DNA of 64,000 bases from Gordius sp. MW1 (lineage: Eukaryota; Nematomorpha; Gordioida; Gordea; Gordiidae), in NCBI GenBank assembly GCA_964036665.1, contig OZ038528.1, positions 26,523,245-26,587,244 of the forward strand. Reading direction: 5' to 3'. A program made the translations under genes and the position numbers. The notes beneath the pieces were generated by a model. That model was not told the origin of the DNA. It made no database searches and saw only the letters and a list, made by a program, of their open reading frames with translations. Positions 21,180 through 31,197 of the stretch are shown here, piece after piece (position 1 is the stretch's first letter; each line of letters begins with the position of its first letter).

Positions 21180-22109
21180 GGGGAGACCGGGGCTATCGTA
21201 GCCCGGGGTTATTATTATCTCCCTATTTTTTTTAAAATAATAATGATATTAAATCAAAATTTAAAACATATGTGTATTTTTTCATAAGCCATAAGTAAAA
21301 ATTTTTTTGTTTAGAACAAATAGAATTTAAAATTTTTATTAAGAAAAAACGATTTTTCGGGGCTATTAGTAGATTAAACAAAATTTTTTATTTTGCATAT
21401 AAAATTTTTTTGGCTGAATATTTTGGATTGATTTAACTTTTATCTTATAAAGGGAGATTTTTTATATAAAAACCGTAAAATGATTAAATTTTTATATGCA
21501 ATATAACATATTAAATTATTGATTGTTTATGAAAATAAATAGGGGTCGGGGCTAGTCGGAGAGGGGCTATTGCTAGCCATTTTTCATAGTGTCTAACAAA
21601 TGACAAGATTTAAAAAACAAAAAATTTTCTTTAATAATCTAACTTAGTGTTATTTGGAATAGAAATAGACTATGATTATACATTACAAAACGACTAAAAG
21701 TTATTTTCCATTGCTAAATCCGTCTTTTAAGTGTTCCTAAGTCAGATTGTCATCTTGACCCTTTTTTATTTGTTTTATAAAAAAAATAATTATATTACAT
21801 TTGCATTTTCTACATTTTTTATAATGGAACAATATTTTTATTGATTTTAGTTAGCATAATAAGAAGTGAAAAGGTCAGAGTTAATCTAACAGCTATGATT
21901 AGCCCCGGGCATTTTCAAAATTTTTTGGATTTTTGTTTTTTTTAAATTTAATTTGTGAGAAAACTATTACTTATTTCCCTCCAATCTTTTTTCCTATAGT
22001 AAAAATAGAACTTAAAAATATATTCCAACAAAAAAATTTGAAAAATTGTTTTTAGTTTTTTTTAAAACGCGATTTAATTTTTCATGGCTAAAGTAGCCCC
22101 GGTCTCCCC
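21180..22109. mobile_element. TA-flanked MITE (GGGGAGACCGGGGCTA family), copy 1
   Basis: Terminal inverted repeats ggggagaccggggctat (21180) and tagccccggtctcccc (to 22109) lie between TA dinucleotides at 21178-21179 and 22110-22111, as in Tc1/mariner-type insertions. The ~930 bp interior is AT-rich with no transposase. It includes an internal gtcggggctagtcggagagg box, also seen near 38560. Related copies are at 57001-59233 and, partially, 38275-39130 and 39133-39893. Confidence 0.85.
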
Positions 22110-22594
22110 TACAACCATTATACTTTAATTATTGCTATAAAAGCATTTAGCTTTTACAAATCCACCTATTACATTTTTTTATTGAATAAAATATACACAT
22201 TCCCCGATTTTTACCGTTATTTCCCCTAAATTCCCGTGTTTTCCCCAAAGTTCCCGATAAAATTTCCCCTTCCCGTGAAAAATCCATGTCTACACTTAAC
22301 TCTAAAATTTTTGATGAAGCTGGAATAGGTTGTTTTAGATGTATAACCTTAACTTTGCAATATATGTGTACTGTATTATAACCTTTAAATATTAAAAATT
22401 TATATCTGGCTTTAAAAGTAATGGCTAAACACTAATGTCAACCTATATAAAGTTAAGCCAATAATGCAATTCATAGGGATTATGAGATTAATACTTATTT
22501 TTTATAATATTAACTGTGAACAATTTTTGAACGAATAAAAATCACATACTAAAATGGCATTTTCTAGTATCATATGGTTTCTGAAAAAGTTCAC
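22110..22594. other. AT-rich non-coding stretch, putative intron
   Basis: Short runs of ttcccc-type sequence at 22200-22275 and otherwise nothing recognised. It ends at the splice donor of host exon C. Confidence 0.4.
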
Positions 22595-22684
22595 CTTCAC
22601 AGATGCATCTATAACCGCGAACTTCTGAACAAAATGCAAACATAGGACATTCCACATTTGTTTGACAGAGTTTTCCAAGGTTGC
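22595..22684 (-). CDS. Host exon C: cysteine-rich EB/EGF-like module
   Basis: Minus strand: acceptor ..TTTATTAG (22686-22685) and donor GAAG|GTGAAC (22594-22593). The 90 bp exon encodes LGKLCQTNVECPMFAFC followed by SEVRGYRCICE, giving C-x5-C-x5-C-x8-C-x-C. The last cysteine of a full module would lie in the next exon. Phase is 1-1 as in the other four modules. It stands alone: no partner exon was found within ~500 bp on either side, and transposons begin at once beyond. The assignment to the same gene as exons A, B, D and E is inferred from strand, phase and module type. Confidence 0.68.
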
Positions 22685-23287
22685 CTAATAAATAGATTAA
22701 GTTTAAATATTACGCTCATGAATACATGTGAAATAAACTAAACGCTTAATCTATAAATCCTTCAATACCGCCCTAATACGTGGTTCAACCTCAAGCGATC
22801 CAGTTTTTGTGTCCAAAATTTGAGATTTAAATAATAAGGATATAACTAAAATATTAATCCTTTTACTATGTGAATATGCTTTAGAAAAATACTAAAAGCA
22901 TATTAATGTCTTTTAAAAACAAAGACATAATTTAGGAAAATTTTATATAACCAAGAAAATTCAAAAAAATGAAAAGCTATTTTTTATTACACCTTAATGC
23001 GACCTAGCACATTTAACTGGATCTAAATTATTTAAATTCTGTAGGTGAATGGATATCTCTTGAAGAAAGGTTGATGTTCATTTTAAGGCATATTGTAATT
23101 ATTATTAATTAACATCATTTATGGTCTGTATTTTAGGCAATTGGTCTTTTGATTAAGGATATACATAAGTGCCAGTTATTATAAAATATATATGATAATT
23201 CGACAAAAGTATGAATTCATTATGAAATTAGTAATTCATAAGATAGCAAAAGATGATGTAGAGGCAATCGAATCGAAACATATAAGA
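22685..23287. other. AT-rich non-coding stretch, putative intron
   Basis: Nothing recognised apart from the acceptor of exon C at 22685-22686. Confidence 0.4.
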
Positions 23288-23295
23288 ATTATTAA
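23288..23295. repeat. 8 bp target-site duplication of hAT element, left copy (attattaa)
   Basis: attattaa here and at 25432-25439 flank the hAT termini exactly. Confidence 0.93.
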
Positions 23296-23999
23296 CAGTG
23301 GCGTAGCTAGCCTTTTTGCCTTGGGGGGGCTGAGCTGGTCAAATAGGGGGGGGGGGGGACAGAAAAATTTTCCTACCCACACCTTTAAGAATAAAAGATA
23401 TGTTTTGCCCCCCCCCCCAATCCAAAACCTAAATACGACCATGGGTCAAATGCAATTAAAAAAATTTTCTTTCATAAACGTTGGACAAACTTAAAATTCC
23501 GCTACTACTTTGTGTATTTTTTCTATTTATATCACACTAATATGTCCCCTCATGTTTATAGGGCATAAAATTAATAAAATTTATTCATAAATAAAACAAA
23601 GTGATGTAGTTAAAACAATGTAGAGAATTTCACATGGTATAATAAGTTTGTAAGGGTAAAAGTGGAACGGGGATATTGACAAGAAATCGTTGACATTTTA
23701 AAAAATAATGCAAATAGTAAAAAAAACTATATAACAAAGTTTTTATAAAAATTATTGCCACAACCCAAAGAATCTTGGCCATATATATAACAAATTTTAA
23801 TTTTACATATATTTATATCAGGAAAACAATGAGAACATTTAAAAGCCTTTTTTAGGTTAGATCCTCAAAAGGCGCAATTGTAACATAAGATATAAAAAAT
23901 TAATATTAGTATTTAGAAGTTATTGCCCCTTGATATTATAGATATATTTGCACAACCCCCCCCCCCCCCCTTTCACCACCTAAAAAGTAAAAAGAACTA

Positions 24000-24450
24000 A
24001 TAAATTTAACGGCTAAATGAACCTAAAAATATTCTGTCAAAATTAAATGAATCAAAATTTTATTTGACAATTTTAGATGAAATTAGAGATGTGAGATGCA
24101 CAGAACAACTTAGCGTCCAAAGACAAACATAATGATTTTTCTAGGAGTTTTATCCCTTGAAAGTTTTGATGCGTTAACAATTGTCTATAAAATTCAGGAA
24201 TTGGTTATTAATATTAATTTATCAAACTTATGATGGGATATCACTAAAAAAGGGGAAAAAATGGTGTACAATCAATTTTTTGGAAAACTATTGGCTTTAT
24301 ATGTGCATGTGGTACATAAAAATATGCAAGATATGTTAAACAATAAGCATGTGAGATGGGCAATTAAATTGAATCCAGGATGGAATTTTCGTAAATTTAA
24401 TAATATTTTAATATATTTTGAAAGTGTTAAAAAGTTTAAAAGCCCAGATA
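24000..24450 (+). pseudogene. hAT transposase middle segment (inverted relative to C-terminus)
   Basis: The plus strand reads ILDEIRDVRCTEQLSV, then after frame breaks ESFDALTIVYKIQELV and a cysteine-rich WLYMCMWYIKICKIC-like segment. These correspond in order to the DES/EQLS, L..FVPxES and CHC..H(N/I)L regions of the hAT catalytic core. Frameshifts and stops are frequent. The downstream C-terminal part lies on the other strand, so an inversion or fusion preceded the amplification of this copy (the same arrangement exists at 15816-16420). Confidence 0.6.
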
Positions 24451-24471
24451 ATTTTTAATTAAATTTTAAAA

Positions 24472-25270
24472 TTAGTCTTTTAATAGTAGTTCATTACGCC
24501 TTTTACTCGATGTTGCAAACGAATTTATAATATCATCCGGGGGAATAACATTTATAAAGTCATGTTCTAAGCTCAATAAAGCTAAGGAAGATAACCTATC
24601 TTGTCCAATTGTGGAACGAAGATAAATTTTAATCCGTTTTAGCAGTGAGAACGATCTTTCGCATGAACCTGAAGTTACTGGGATAGTTAAAATTATTTTA
24701 AGCAAAATAATACAATTTGGAAACACTACTGAGGGCAAAATTTTAATAAGTGAAAAATATCATTGCATTTTATTTTATTTGAAGATAAAGAGTTATAATG
24801 TTTTACAAAAAATGTTGCCATATTTATTTCACCGTCTTCCAGTTTTAATTCCTAATGGTTACTTATTTCTGATAAAAGAGATTTATCGCAAAAGGATGAA
24901 GGGTTTAAACCCTCTAAGGACTTAAATAAATTACAATTAATTTTCGAAAATCTTATGTTTAATTCTGCTATTATTCTATCAATGATAGGATAATATAAAT
25001 CAATTTTGAAATCAATTAATGAATTAGTAGATTCAAAAGAGTAAAATGTGTCATAATTTTTGGTTTTTTAATACGTTTAGAAGGTAATAAATCAAAAATT
25101 GCAGCTAAATCTTTTGCCTTATTATAAAGAATTTGATAGTGGTCCTCATTTCTAATATCATTTAAAGTTAATACTAGGCTATTAACCGTTGTAATTGCAT
25201 TTATTAAACAAATATTTGGGCTTTGAAACTCGTTAATTAAAACTTTTATTCAGAAACAATAATAATAATC
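24472..25270 (-). pseudogene. hAT transposase C-terminal region incl. dimerisation domain
   Basis: From 25270 downward the minus strand gives INEFQSPNICLINAITTVNS with a following NDIRNEDHYQILYNKAKDLA, resembling the helical insertion region, then after breaks the 88-codon ORF 24738-24472. The ORF contains TIPVTSGSCERSFSLLKRIK and LRSTIGQDRLSSLALLSLEH, a textbook hAT C-terminal dimerisation motif (P.TS.SCERSFS.LK..K..LRS). The strongly conserved tail and the decayed rest suggest a formerly autonomous family. Confidence 0.85.
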
Positions 25271-25431
25271 TTTATATTGTTTCTTAATTAAGATAAAAAA
25301 AATAATGGTGAAGGGGCCCGGGGGCCCACGATTTTTCCCTTGGGGGGGCCCATGGGGCCCGGCTTTTGCTCTTGGGGGGGGGGGGGGGGGGGCCCGGGCC
25401 CCCTGGGCCCCCCCCCCTAGCTACGCCACTG

Positions 25432-25439
25432 ATTATTAA
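25432..25439. repeat. 8 bp target-site duplication of hAT element, right copy (attattaa)
   Basis: Matches 23288-23295. Confidence 0.93.
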
Positions 25440-25589
25440 ACAAGCAAATATTAAAAATATTGAAGGATTAAGGATACTGTTTAACTGTTATTATATTGAT
25501 TTGGGTCTGCAAACAGTGCTTCCTATATAAAATAATACAAAAAATAACAACTTTTTAGCTCCTGATAATTACATTTCTAATATCCATAA

Positions 25590-25905
25590 AATAATTCTTA
25601 TTTGTTTATAGTTGATGAAGCTTTTCAGTTGACAGACTATGTTTGAAAACGTTAATCAATCCATCCCTTGTCTAAATGAAAAATCATATATACCAAAAGA
25701 TTGGCTAGGGCCAAAAATTATATTGAGTGCTCTTTTGGGATATTGTAAAAACTTTGGCATCCTTCATAGCCTTAGTATAACTAGGCATAAAAAGCCAGAA
25801 ATAGAAGTCCAGGCTATTTGTATATTGCATAATTTTGGAAAGAAAGGGACCTGACTCAGACTAGACAATTATTATCTGAAAACAACCCATCATCTCAACG
25901 TGATC
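25590..25905 (+). pseudogene. PIF/Harbinger-type nuclease C-terminal remnant
   Basis: Plus strand: VDEAFQLTDYV, then the 71-codon ORF 25639-25854 with LGYCKNFGILHSLSITRHKK and EVQAICILHNF. This resembles the end of DDE_4/HARBI1-like nucleases (D.AF.L...LMRP; ..FG.L...F..; ..A...LHNF). There is a stop after the first box and the catalytic first Asp region is not visible. No Harbinger TIRs or TTA duplications were found. Confidence 0.55.
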
Positions 25906-26243
25906 AATATATTAGAGAATTAGTGCACCTCAACAACTTTACTTAACTTGGTTGTAATATAAATATTGCATTTTAATAAATTGCTGTTTGTATTTAAATT
26001 GTCTTAATTTAGATATTTTTTTTTATATATATAATTATTTTTATTAAATGAAACTATAAACAAATTTAATAAATTTTATTAGTACCTATAACACAAATAA
26101 TCTTAACCATTGTTATAATTTCAATCAAGTTAATTAATATTTATTAGTGTTTATATCAGGGTTGTACATTTCTCTAATATTAATAGTTCTTATTATGATA
26201 TAAGATTATAAACCTCTGAACAAAAATTTGGAATTTTTAATTT
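25906..26243. other. AT-rich non-coding stretch
   Basis: Nothing recognised between the Harbinger remnant and gypsy element A. Confidence 0.4.
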
Positions 26244-26248
26244 GACAT

Positions 26249-26436
26249 TGAAATATATTAGATATTATCTTATTTCTAGGTGTCTCAAGTGGTAAGTTTT
26301 ATTAATTGCTATGCAATTTATGGGTTATTCTAATTTTAGATCACATGTAACAAAAGAACGTATATATTCCACAAGGTATATCGAACTTAAAAGTATTTAT
26401 AATAAAACGTATACATACAAATACACAATCATTACA
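26249..26436 (-). repeat. 3' LTR of gypsy A
   Basis: 188 bp, aligned to the 165 bp LTR at 33753-33917 with few substitutions. The length difference is one 23 bp insertion (aattgctatgcaatttatgg plus gtt, near 26304-26326) that is absent from the other LTR. Confidence 0.92.
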
Positions 26437-26469
26437 TTTCTCCTTATCTTAAAGATCGTACTCATCATG

Positions 26470-26477
26470 ATACCGTA
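26470..26477. repeat. 8 bp target-site duplication of foldback B, left copy (ataccgta)
   Basis: Matches 28737-28744 on the other side of the element. Confidence 0.93.
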
Positions 26478-28736
26478 TATAGTTGTTAAATTGCTAAGCA
26501 GCTTCAACTAAAAACTCGAGCACGAACACTAGCTGGGTAATATGCTAGTTTAGCACAATGATTGCTAGCTGTTCGGTGCAATAGTTTTAACAGTAGCACG
26601 TAAAAATGCTCGTGAGGTTAGTCGAAGCAGCCAAATCTGTTAAAAAATTTAGTAGGAGCTCGAGCAGTAAATTCGAGCAGATAGTAGATTGAATTGCTAT
26701 TTGTTAAAATTTAGTAACTTACAATATTTGCTCATATTATATATCATAAATAAATTAAGAACTTTGCCCCCCCCCTTATTTTTTATCCTCTTTCTCACCA
26801 GGGGGGAGATGAAGGGGGGGTGTTTTGCCCCCCCCCCCTTATTTTTATCCTCTTTCTCACCTGAGGAGAGATGGGGGGGGGGGGGGGGGGGGTGTTTTGC
26901 CCCCCCCCCCCTTATTTTTTATCCTCTTTCTCACCAGAGGGGAGATGGGGGGGGGGGGGTTGTTTTGCCCCCCCCCCTTTTTTATCCTCTTTCTCACCAG
27001 AGGGGAGATGGGGGGGGGAGGGGTATTTTGCCCCCCCCCATTATTTTTTATCCTCTTTCTCCCCTGAGGAGAGATGGGGGGGGGGGGGGGGTTTTGCCCC
27101 CCCCCCTTATTTTTTATTCTTTTCTCACCAGATGGGAGGGGGGGGGGGGGGTTTGCCCCCCCCCCTTGTTTTTTGTCCTCTTTCTCACTAGAGGAGAGGG
27201 GGGGTTTTGCCCCCCCCCCTTATTTTTTATCCTCTTTCTCACCAGAGGGGAGATTGGGGGGGGGGGTGTTTTGTCCCCCTTATTTTTTATCCCTCTTTTT
27301 CATTGGTGCCCCTCCCTGGTAAGAAAAAGAGTAAAAAATAAGGGGAGTCAGGGAAAAACCCCCCTTCTCCTCTGGTGAGAAATAGGACAAAAAATAAGAG
27401 GGGGGCAAACCCCCCCCCCCTCCCATCTGGTGAGAAAGAGAATAAAAAATAAGGGGGGGGGGCACCCCCCCCCCCCTCCCTCTGGTGAGAAAGAGAATAA
27501 AAAAAAGGGGGGGGGGGCACCACCCCCTCCCTCTGGTGAAAAAGAGAATAAAAAATAACCCCATCTCCCCTCTGGTGAGAAAGAGGATAAAAATAAGGGG
27601 GGGGGGGGGGCTTGCCCCCCCCCCTCCCATCTGGTGACGGTGAGAAAGAGGATTAAAAATAAGGTGGGGGGCAAAACACCCCCCCCCCCCCCCCATCTCC
27701 CCTCTGATGAGAAAGAGGATAAAAAATAAGGGGGGGGGGCAAAATACCCCCCCCCCCCCATCTCCCCTCTGGTGAGAAAGAGGATAAAAAATAAGGGGGG
27801 GGGGCAAACCCCCCCCCCCTCCCATCTGGTAAGAAAGAGAATAAAAAATAAGGGGGGGGGGCAAAACACCCCCCCCCATCTCCCCTCTGGTGAGAAAGAG
27901 GATTAAAAATAAGGTGGGGGCAAAACACCCCCCCCCCCCCCCATCTCCCCTCTGATGAGAAAGAGGATAAAAAATAAGGGGGGGGGGGAGCAAAATACCC
28001 CCCCCCCCTCTCCCCTCTGGTGAGAAAGAGGATAAAAAATAAGGGGGGGGGGGCAAACCCCCCCCTCCCATCTGGTAAGAAAGAGAATAAAAAATAAGGG
28101 GGGGGGGGGGGGCAAAACACCCCCCCCCCCATCTCCCCTCTGGTGAGAAAGAGGATAAAAATAAGGGGGGGGGGGCAAAACACCCCCCCCCCCCCCCATC
28201 TCCCCTCTGATGAGAAAGAGGATAAAAAATAAGGGGGGGGAGGGCAAAATACCCCCCCCCCCCCCCATCTCCCCTCTGGTGAGAAAGAGGATAAAAAATA
28301 AGGGGGGGGGCAAAACACCCCCCCCCCTCTCCCCTCTCGTGAGAAAGAGGATAAAAAATAAGGGGGGGGAAGCAAAACACCCCCCCCCCCATCTCCCCCC
28401 TGGTGAGAAAGAGGATAAAAAATAAGGGGGGGGGGCAAAGTTCTTAATTTATTTATGATATATAATATGAGCAAATATTGTAAGTTACTAAACTTAACAA
28501 ATAATAGCAATTCAATCTTCTATCTGCTCGAATTTACTGCTCGAGCTCCTGCTAAATATTTTAACAGATTTGGCTGCTTCGACTAACCTCACGAGCATTT
28601 TTGCGTGCTACTGTTAAAACTATTGCACCGAACAGCTAGCACTCATTGTGCTAAACTAGCATATTACCCAGCTATTGTTCGTGCTCGAGCATAGCACATA
28701 GTTAGCATTGCTAAAGTTAGCAATTTAACAACTCTA
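26478..28736. mobile_element. hAT-like foldback element B with G/C-run minisatellite arms
   Basis: Ends TATAGTTGTTAAATTGCT / (reverse complement) TAGAGTTGTTAAATTGCT, flanked by the 8 bp duplication ataccgta. The arms are ~290 bp of single-copy terminal sequence with repeated gctcgag/ctagc words, then G/C-run units. The left array (26766-~27290) is shorter than the right (~27310-28437), with the mirror point near 27300. Unit core and terminal TAGnGTTGTTAAA match foldback A, so they are one family with diverged outer arms. It is inserted in gypsy A, so it is younger than that element. ORFs of up to 370 codons inside are array artefacts. Confidence 0.9.
26766..28437. repeat. Mirror-image G/C-run minisatellite arrays of foldback B
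   Basis: About nine plus-oriented units (C-run, ttattttttatcctctttctcacc, agaggggagatgg, G-run, tgttttg) are followed by about twenty in reverse orientation. Nearly all carry the 'aggggagatg' variant, which is rare in foldback A, showing array homogenisation within this copy. Unit length is ~55-60 bp with variable homopolymers. Confidence 0.95.
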
Positions 28737-28744
28737 ATACCGTA
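28737..28744. repeat. 8 bp target-site duplication of foldback B, right copy (ataccgta)
   Basis: Matches 26470-26477. It is also part of the gypsy A 3' region, since the bases that follow belong to the retrotransposon. Confidence 0.93.
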
Positions 28745-28751
28745 AAGGCGG

Positions 28752-29960
28752 TATCCGTCCTCTATTTGACCTTCTTAAAGTAGTAGCTTTTAATTGAACC
28801 TCCGGTTGCATATTCGGTACGTTACTAACATCGGTATTTGACCTTCTTAAAGTAGTAGCTTGCAATTGAACCTCCGGTTGCATATTCGGTACGTTACTAA
28901 CATCGGTTCTATTTTCTGTCGTTGGTATAACTCCAGACCTATATCTAGATCTTAATTGATCCACGTGTTTTTTCGGAAACCATTATCAGTTCGTACACTA
29001 TAAGAATGTTCCCCTTTTCGTTCAACAATTACGCCTTTATACCAACCGGGTTTTATTTCATTTTTAATCCATACAAGATCGCCCGACCTGAATTCCCGAA
29101 TTTTGATTTTACGATCATGATAAAATTTTTGCTTTGCCAATCTTTCTCTCCAATTATCCCTAGGATCAAATCGAATTAAATCTATCGCCGTCCTTAATCT
29201 TTTTCCCATTATCATTTCTGATGGAGCTTTACCTGTAGTATTATGAGGCGTATTTCGATAGGTCAGTAGTATTTGTAGTAGACAGATTTCCTTATCCCTA
29301 CCTTCTTTCCTTGCAGCATAATATCTAGATTTTAATGTCCGAATTGTTCGTTCTTCTAACCCATTTGTTTTCGGGTTATTAGGTGAAGAGAATATATGCT
29401 TAATGTTATTGTTTGAGCAAAATTTAGCGAATTCACTACCAACAAATTGCGGTGCATTATCGGATACAATTTGTGATGGGATACACAACCTACAAAACCA
29501 ATACCGTACTGGCGAATGATTTGTGGTCCTTTAATAGATGTTAACGTGGCGACTTCTACCTATTTTGATAAGGCATCAACCAATACTAGCCAATAAATTC
29601 CTTCTACTGGTCCTGCTATATCAGTATGCACTCGGTCCCAATTTCGTTCTGGTAAGGACCATGAATATAGAGGTACTTCTGTCTCGGCTGGTCGTACTTC
29701 TTGGCAGCCGTCACATTCTTTTACAAAATATTCAATATCTTTGGCCAACCCAGGCCACCAAACATAATATCTTGCCAAACTTAACATTCCCAAAATCCCT
29801 GGATGACCTTGATGTAATATCTTTAAAACAAGCCTTCGGAGTTTATTTGGTATAATCAAACGATTTCCACAACATAATAATCCGTCCTCGAATGATAATT
29901 CATCTCTACGATTATAATAAGGTCGTAAATCAAATCGACATTTTTTTAACTCGAGTCTCC
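28752..29960 (-). pseudogene. Gypsy A integrase and C-terminal tail
   Basis: Integrase inserts the cDNA. The zinc-binding HHCC lies at ~29830-29720: LHQGHPGILGMLSLARYYVW then CDGCQEVRP. The core shows VHTDIAGP (first D, ~29640), IVSDNAPQF (second D, ~29460) and NNPKTNGLEERT (E, ~29370). Between the first and second acidic residues the frame is broken near 29560-29488. The chromodomain-free C-terminal end includes RIREFRSGDLVWIKNE-like sequence (GDLVW, as in the GPY/F region) and a DQLR..RSGVI tail with the 72 bp duplication. Confidence 0.88.
28764..28907 (-). repeat. 72 bp tandem duplication in the gypsy A C-terminal tail
   Basis: Two 72 bp units (28764-28835 and 28836-28907) encode the same 24-residue block, TDVSNVPNMQPEVQL followed by (Q/K)ATTLRRSN, near the end of the polyprotein. 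The frame is kept, and only one or two positions differ, so the duplication is recent relative to other decay. Confidence 0.93.
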
Positions 29961-30099
29961 ATTCCCGTTTCATTGATGAAATTAATTCGCAGCACAACGA
30001 ATCACGTTTGATAAAGTTTCTTAATGTGTTGTGATTGTGATCTAGTTTCAAATCATCCAACATTAATAGGCTTATGTTATTTATGTGTTTGGTGTCATT

Positions 30100-30640
30100 A
30101 TTTGTAGGATTTGGAAGTCTTGATAAGGCATCTGCGCATTGGTTTGATTTACCCGATCTGTATCTAATTTCATATTGATACGTATTTAAAAATAATGCCC
30201 ATCGAACTAATCTGTTATTGACCACTTTAGGTAAATCGCGATTATTTCCAAACAATCGCTCTAAGGGCTTATGATCCGTCATTAACGTGAATTTCCATCC
30301 ACGTAAATATTAATTAAATTTTTCGACACCATAAACGATCGCCTTAGCTTCCCGATCAATCGTTGAGTAACGCTTTTCATATTCGCTCAACGTGCGTGAA
30401 GCGTAGGCTAAAGGGTTTTCCGTACCGTCGGGAAATACATGTGTTAGTATGGCTCCTAACCCCGATTCAGATGCGTCTACGGATAAGACTAATGGCAAGT
30501 CCAACGAATATGGCACTAGTGAATCTGTAGCTGATAAAAGACTTTTCACCTCCAAATATCTTTTGTTCTTTATTCGTCCAACGCCATTGAACAAGAGAGC
30601 CGGTGATAGCATGCAGTAGTGGGCACTTTTCATGTAGCTG
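30100..30640 (-). pseudogene. Gypsy A RNase H domain (premature stop)
   Basis: RNase H removes RNA from the RNA/DNA hybrid. Visible: LVLSVDASESGLGAIL (first Asp), LAYASRTLSEYEKRYSTIDR (Glu-region), then MTDHKPLERLFG (Asp), and CADALSRLP at the end. A TAA at ~30310 (VEKFN*) interrupts the domain in frame. The frame upstream of ~30620 belongs to the shifted RT ORF, so one frameshift separates RT and RNase H. Confidence 0.88.
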
Positions 30641-31165
30641 CGGGATAAATTTTTCTTGGTAGTTTACCAATCCTAAGAAAGAACGGAGTTCCTTCTTGTT
30701 CGCAGGAATTTTGAAATTTTTTATCGCTTCTACTCTTTCTTCGGTTGGATGGATCCCTGAAGCGTCAATTTTATGGCCCAAGTAAGTTACTGATGTTTGA
30801 AAGAATTTCACGTTCTCCTTTCTTACTTTTATCCCAGCCTGGTGGATTCTTTGTACTACCTCATTTAAATTTTTAATATCTTCCTGTTCTGTTGCTCCAG
30901 TTACGATGATATCGTCTAATAAAACACCCACGTGAGGTATGCCATCTAATAGATTTTCCATATACCGCTGAAATAAATTCGGAGCTATTGATAATCCGAA
31001 TGGGAGTCTTTTATATCTATAGTAACCCATATGAGTTGCTATTGTGAGGTAATGTCTTGATTCTCTCTCGACCTTCATCTGTAAGTATGCATCCCGCAAA
31101 TCCATGACTGTATACTTTTGGCCGCCTGCAATCTTCATAATTAATTCATCAAAAGTTGGTAGCAA
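30467..31165 (-). pseudogene. Gypsy A reverse transcriptase core
   Basis: Polymerase motifs: VMDLRDAYLQMKVE (first Asp), YKRLPFGLSIAPNLFQRYME, then GVLLDDIIVTG. The usual aromatic residue of the (Y/F)xDD box is Leu (LLDD), while both Asp are kept. VTYLGHKIDASGIHP and the 'RSFLGLVNY' connection follow. The ORF then leaves the correct frame near 30560 (tail SLIRRRI). The upstream end joins the 31198-31702 segment. Confidence 0.88.
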
Positions 31166-31197
31166 ATAATTGTTTAAAGTTAAGTGAGAATTTATCG

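Larger units (their letters stand above)
23296..25431. mobile_element. hAT element copy 1, complete termini, rearranged interior
   Basis: The termini are inverted: cagtggcgtagctagcc at the left and ggctagctacgccactg-type (..cctagctacgccactg) at the right, bordered by the 8 bp duplication attattaa. Both ends carry long G and C runs (23325-23420; 25315-25420). The interior holds two pieces of a ZMYM1-like hAT transposase on opposite strands (plus ~24000-24450; minus 24472-25270), so it cannot encode a whole protein. The cagtggcgtagc terminus recurs in many small elements of this window, which may have been mobilised by a related transposase. Confidence 0.9.

Noticed and set aside
26689-28510. 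ORFs of 106-370 codons with PPPLFFILFLTRGE-type repeats
   Set aside because: Same explanation: mirror-image array of foldback B.
29538-29855. Plus-strand ORF in gypsy A
   Set aside because: Antisense shadow of the integrase.
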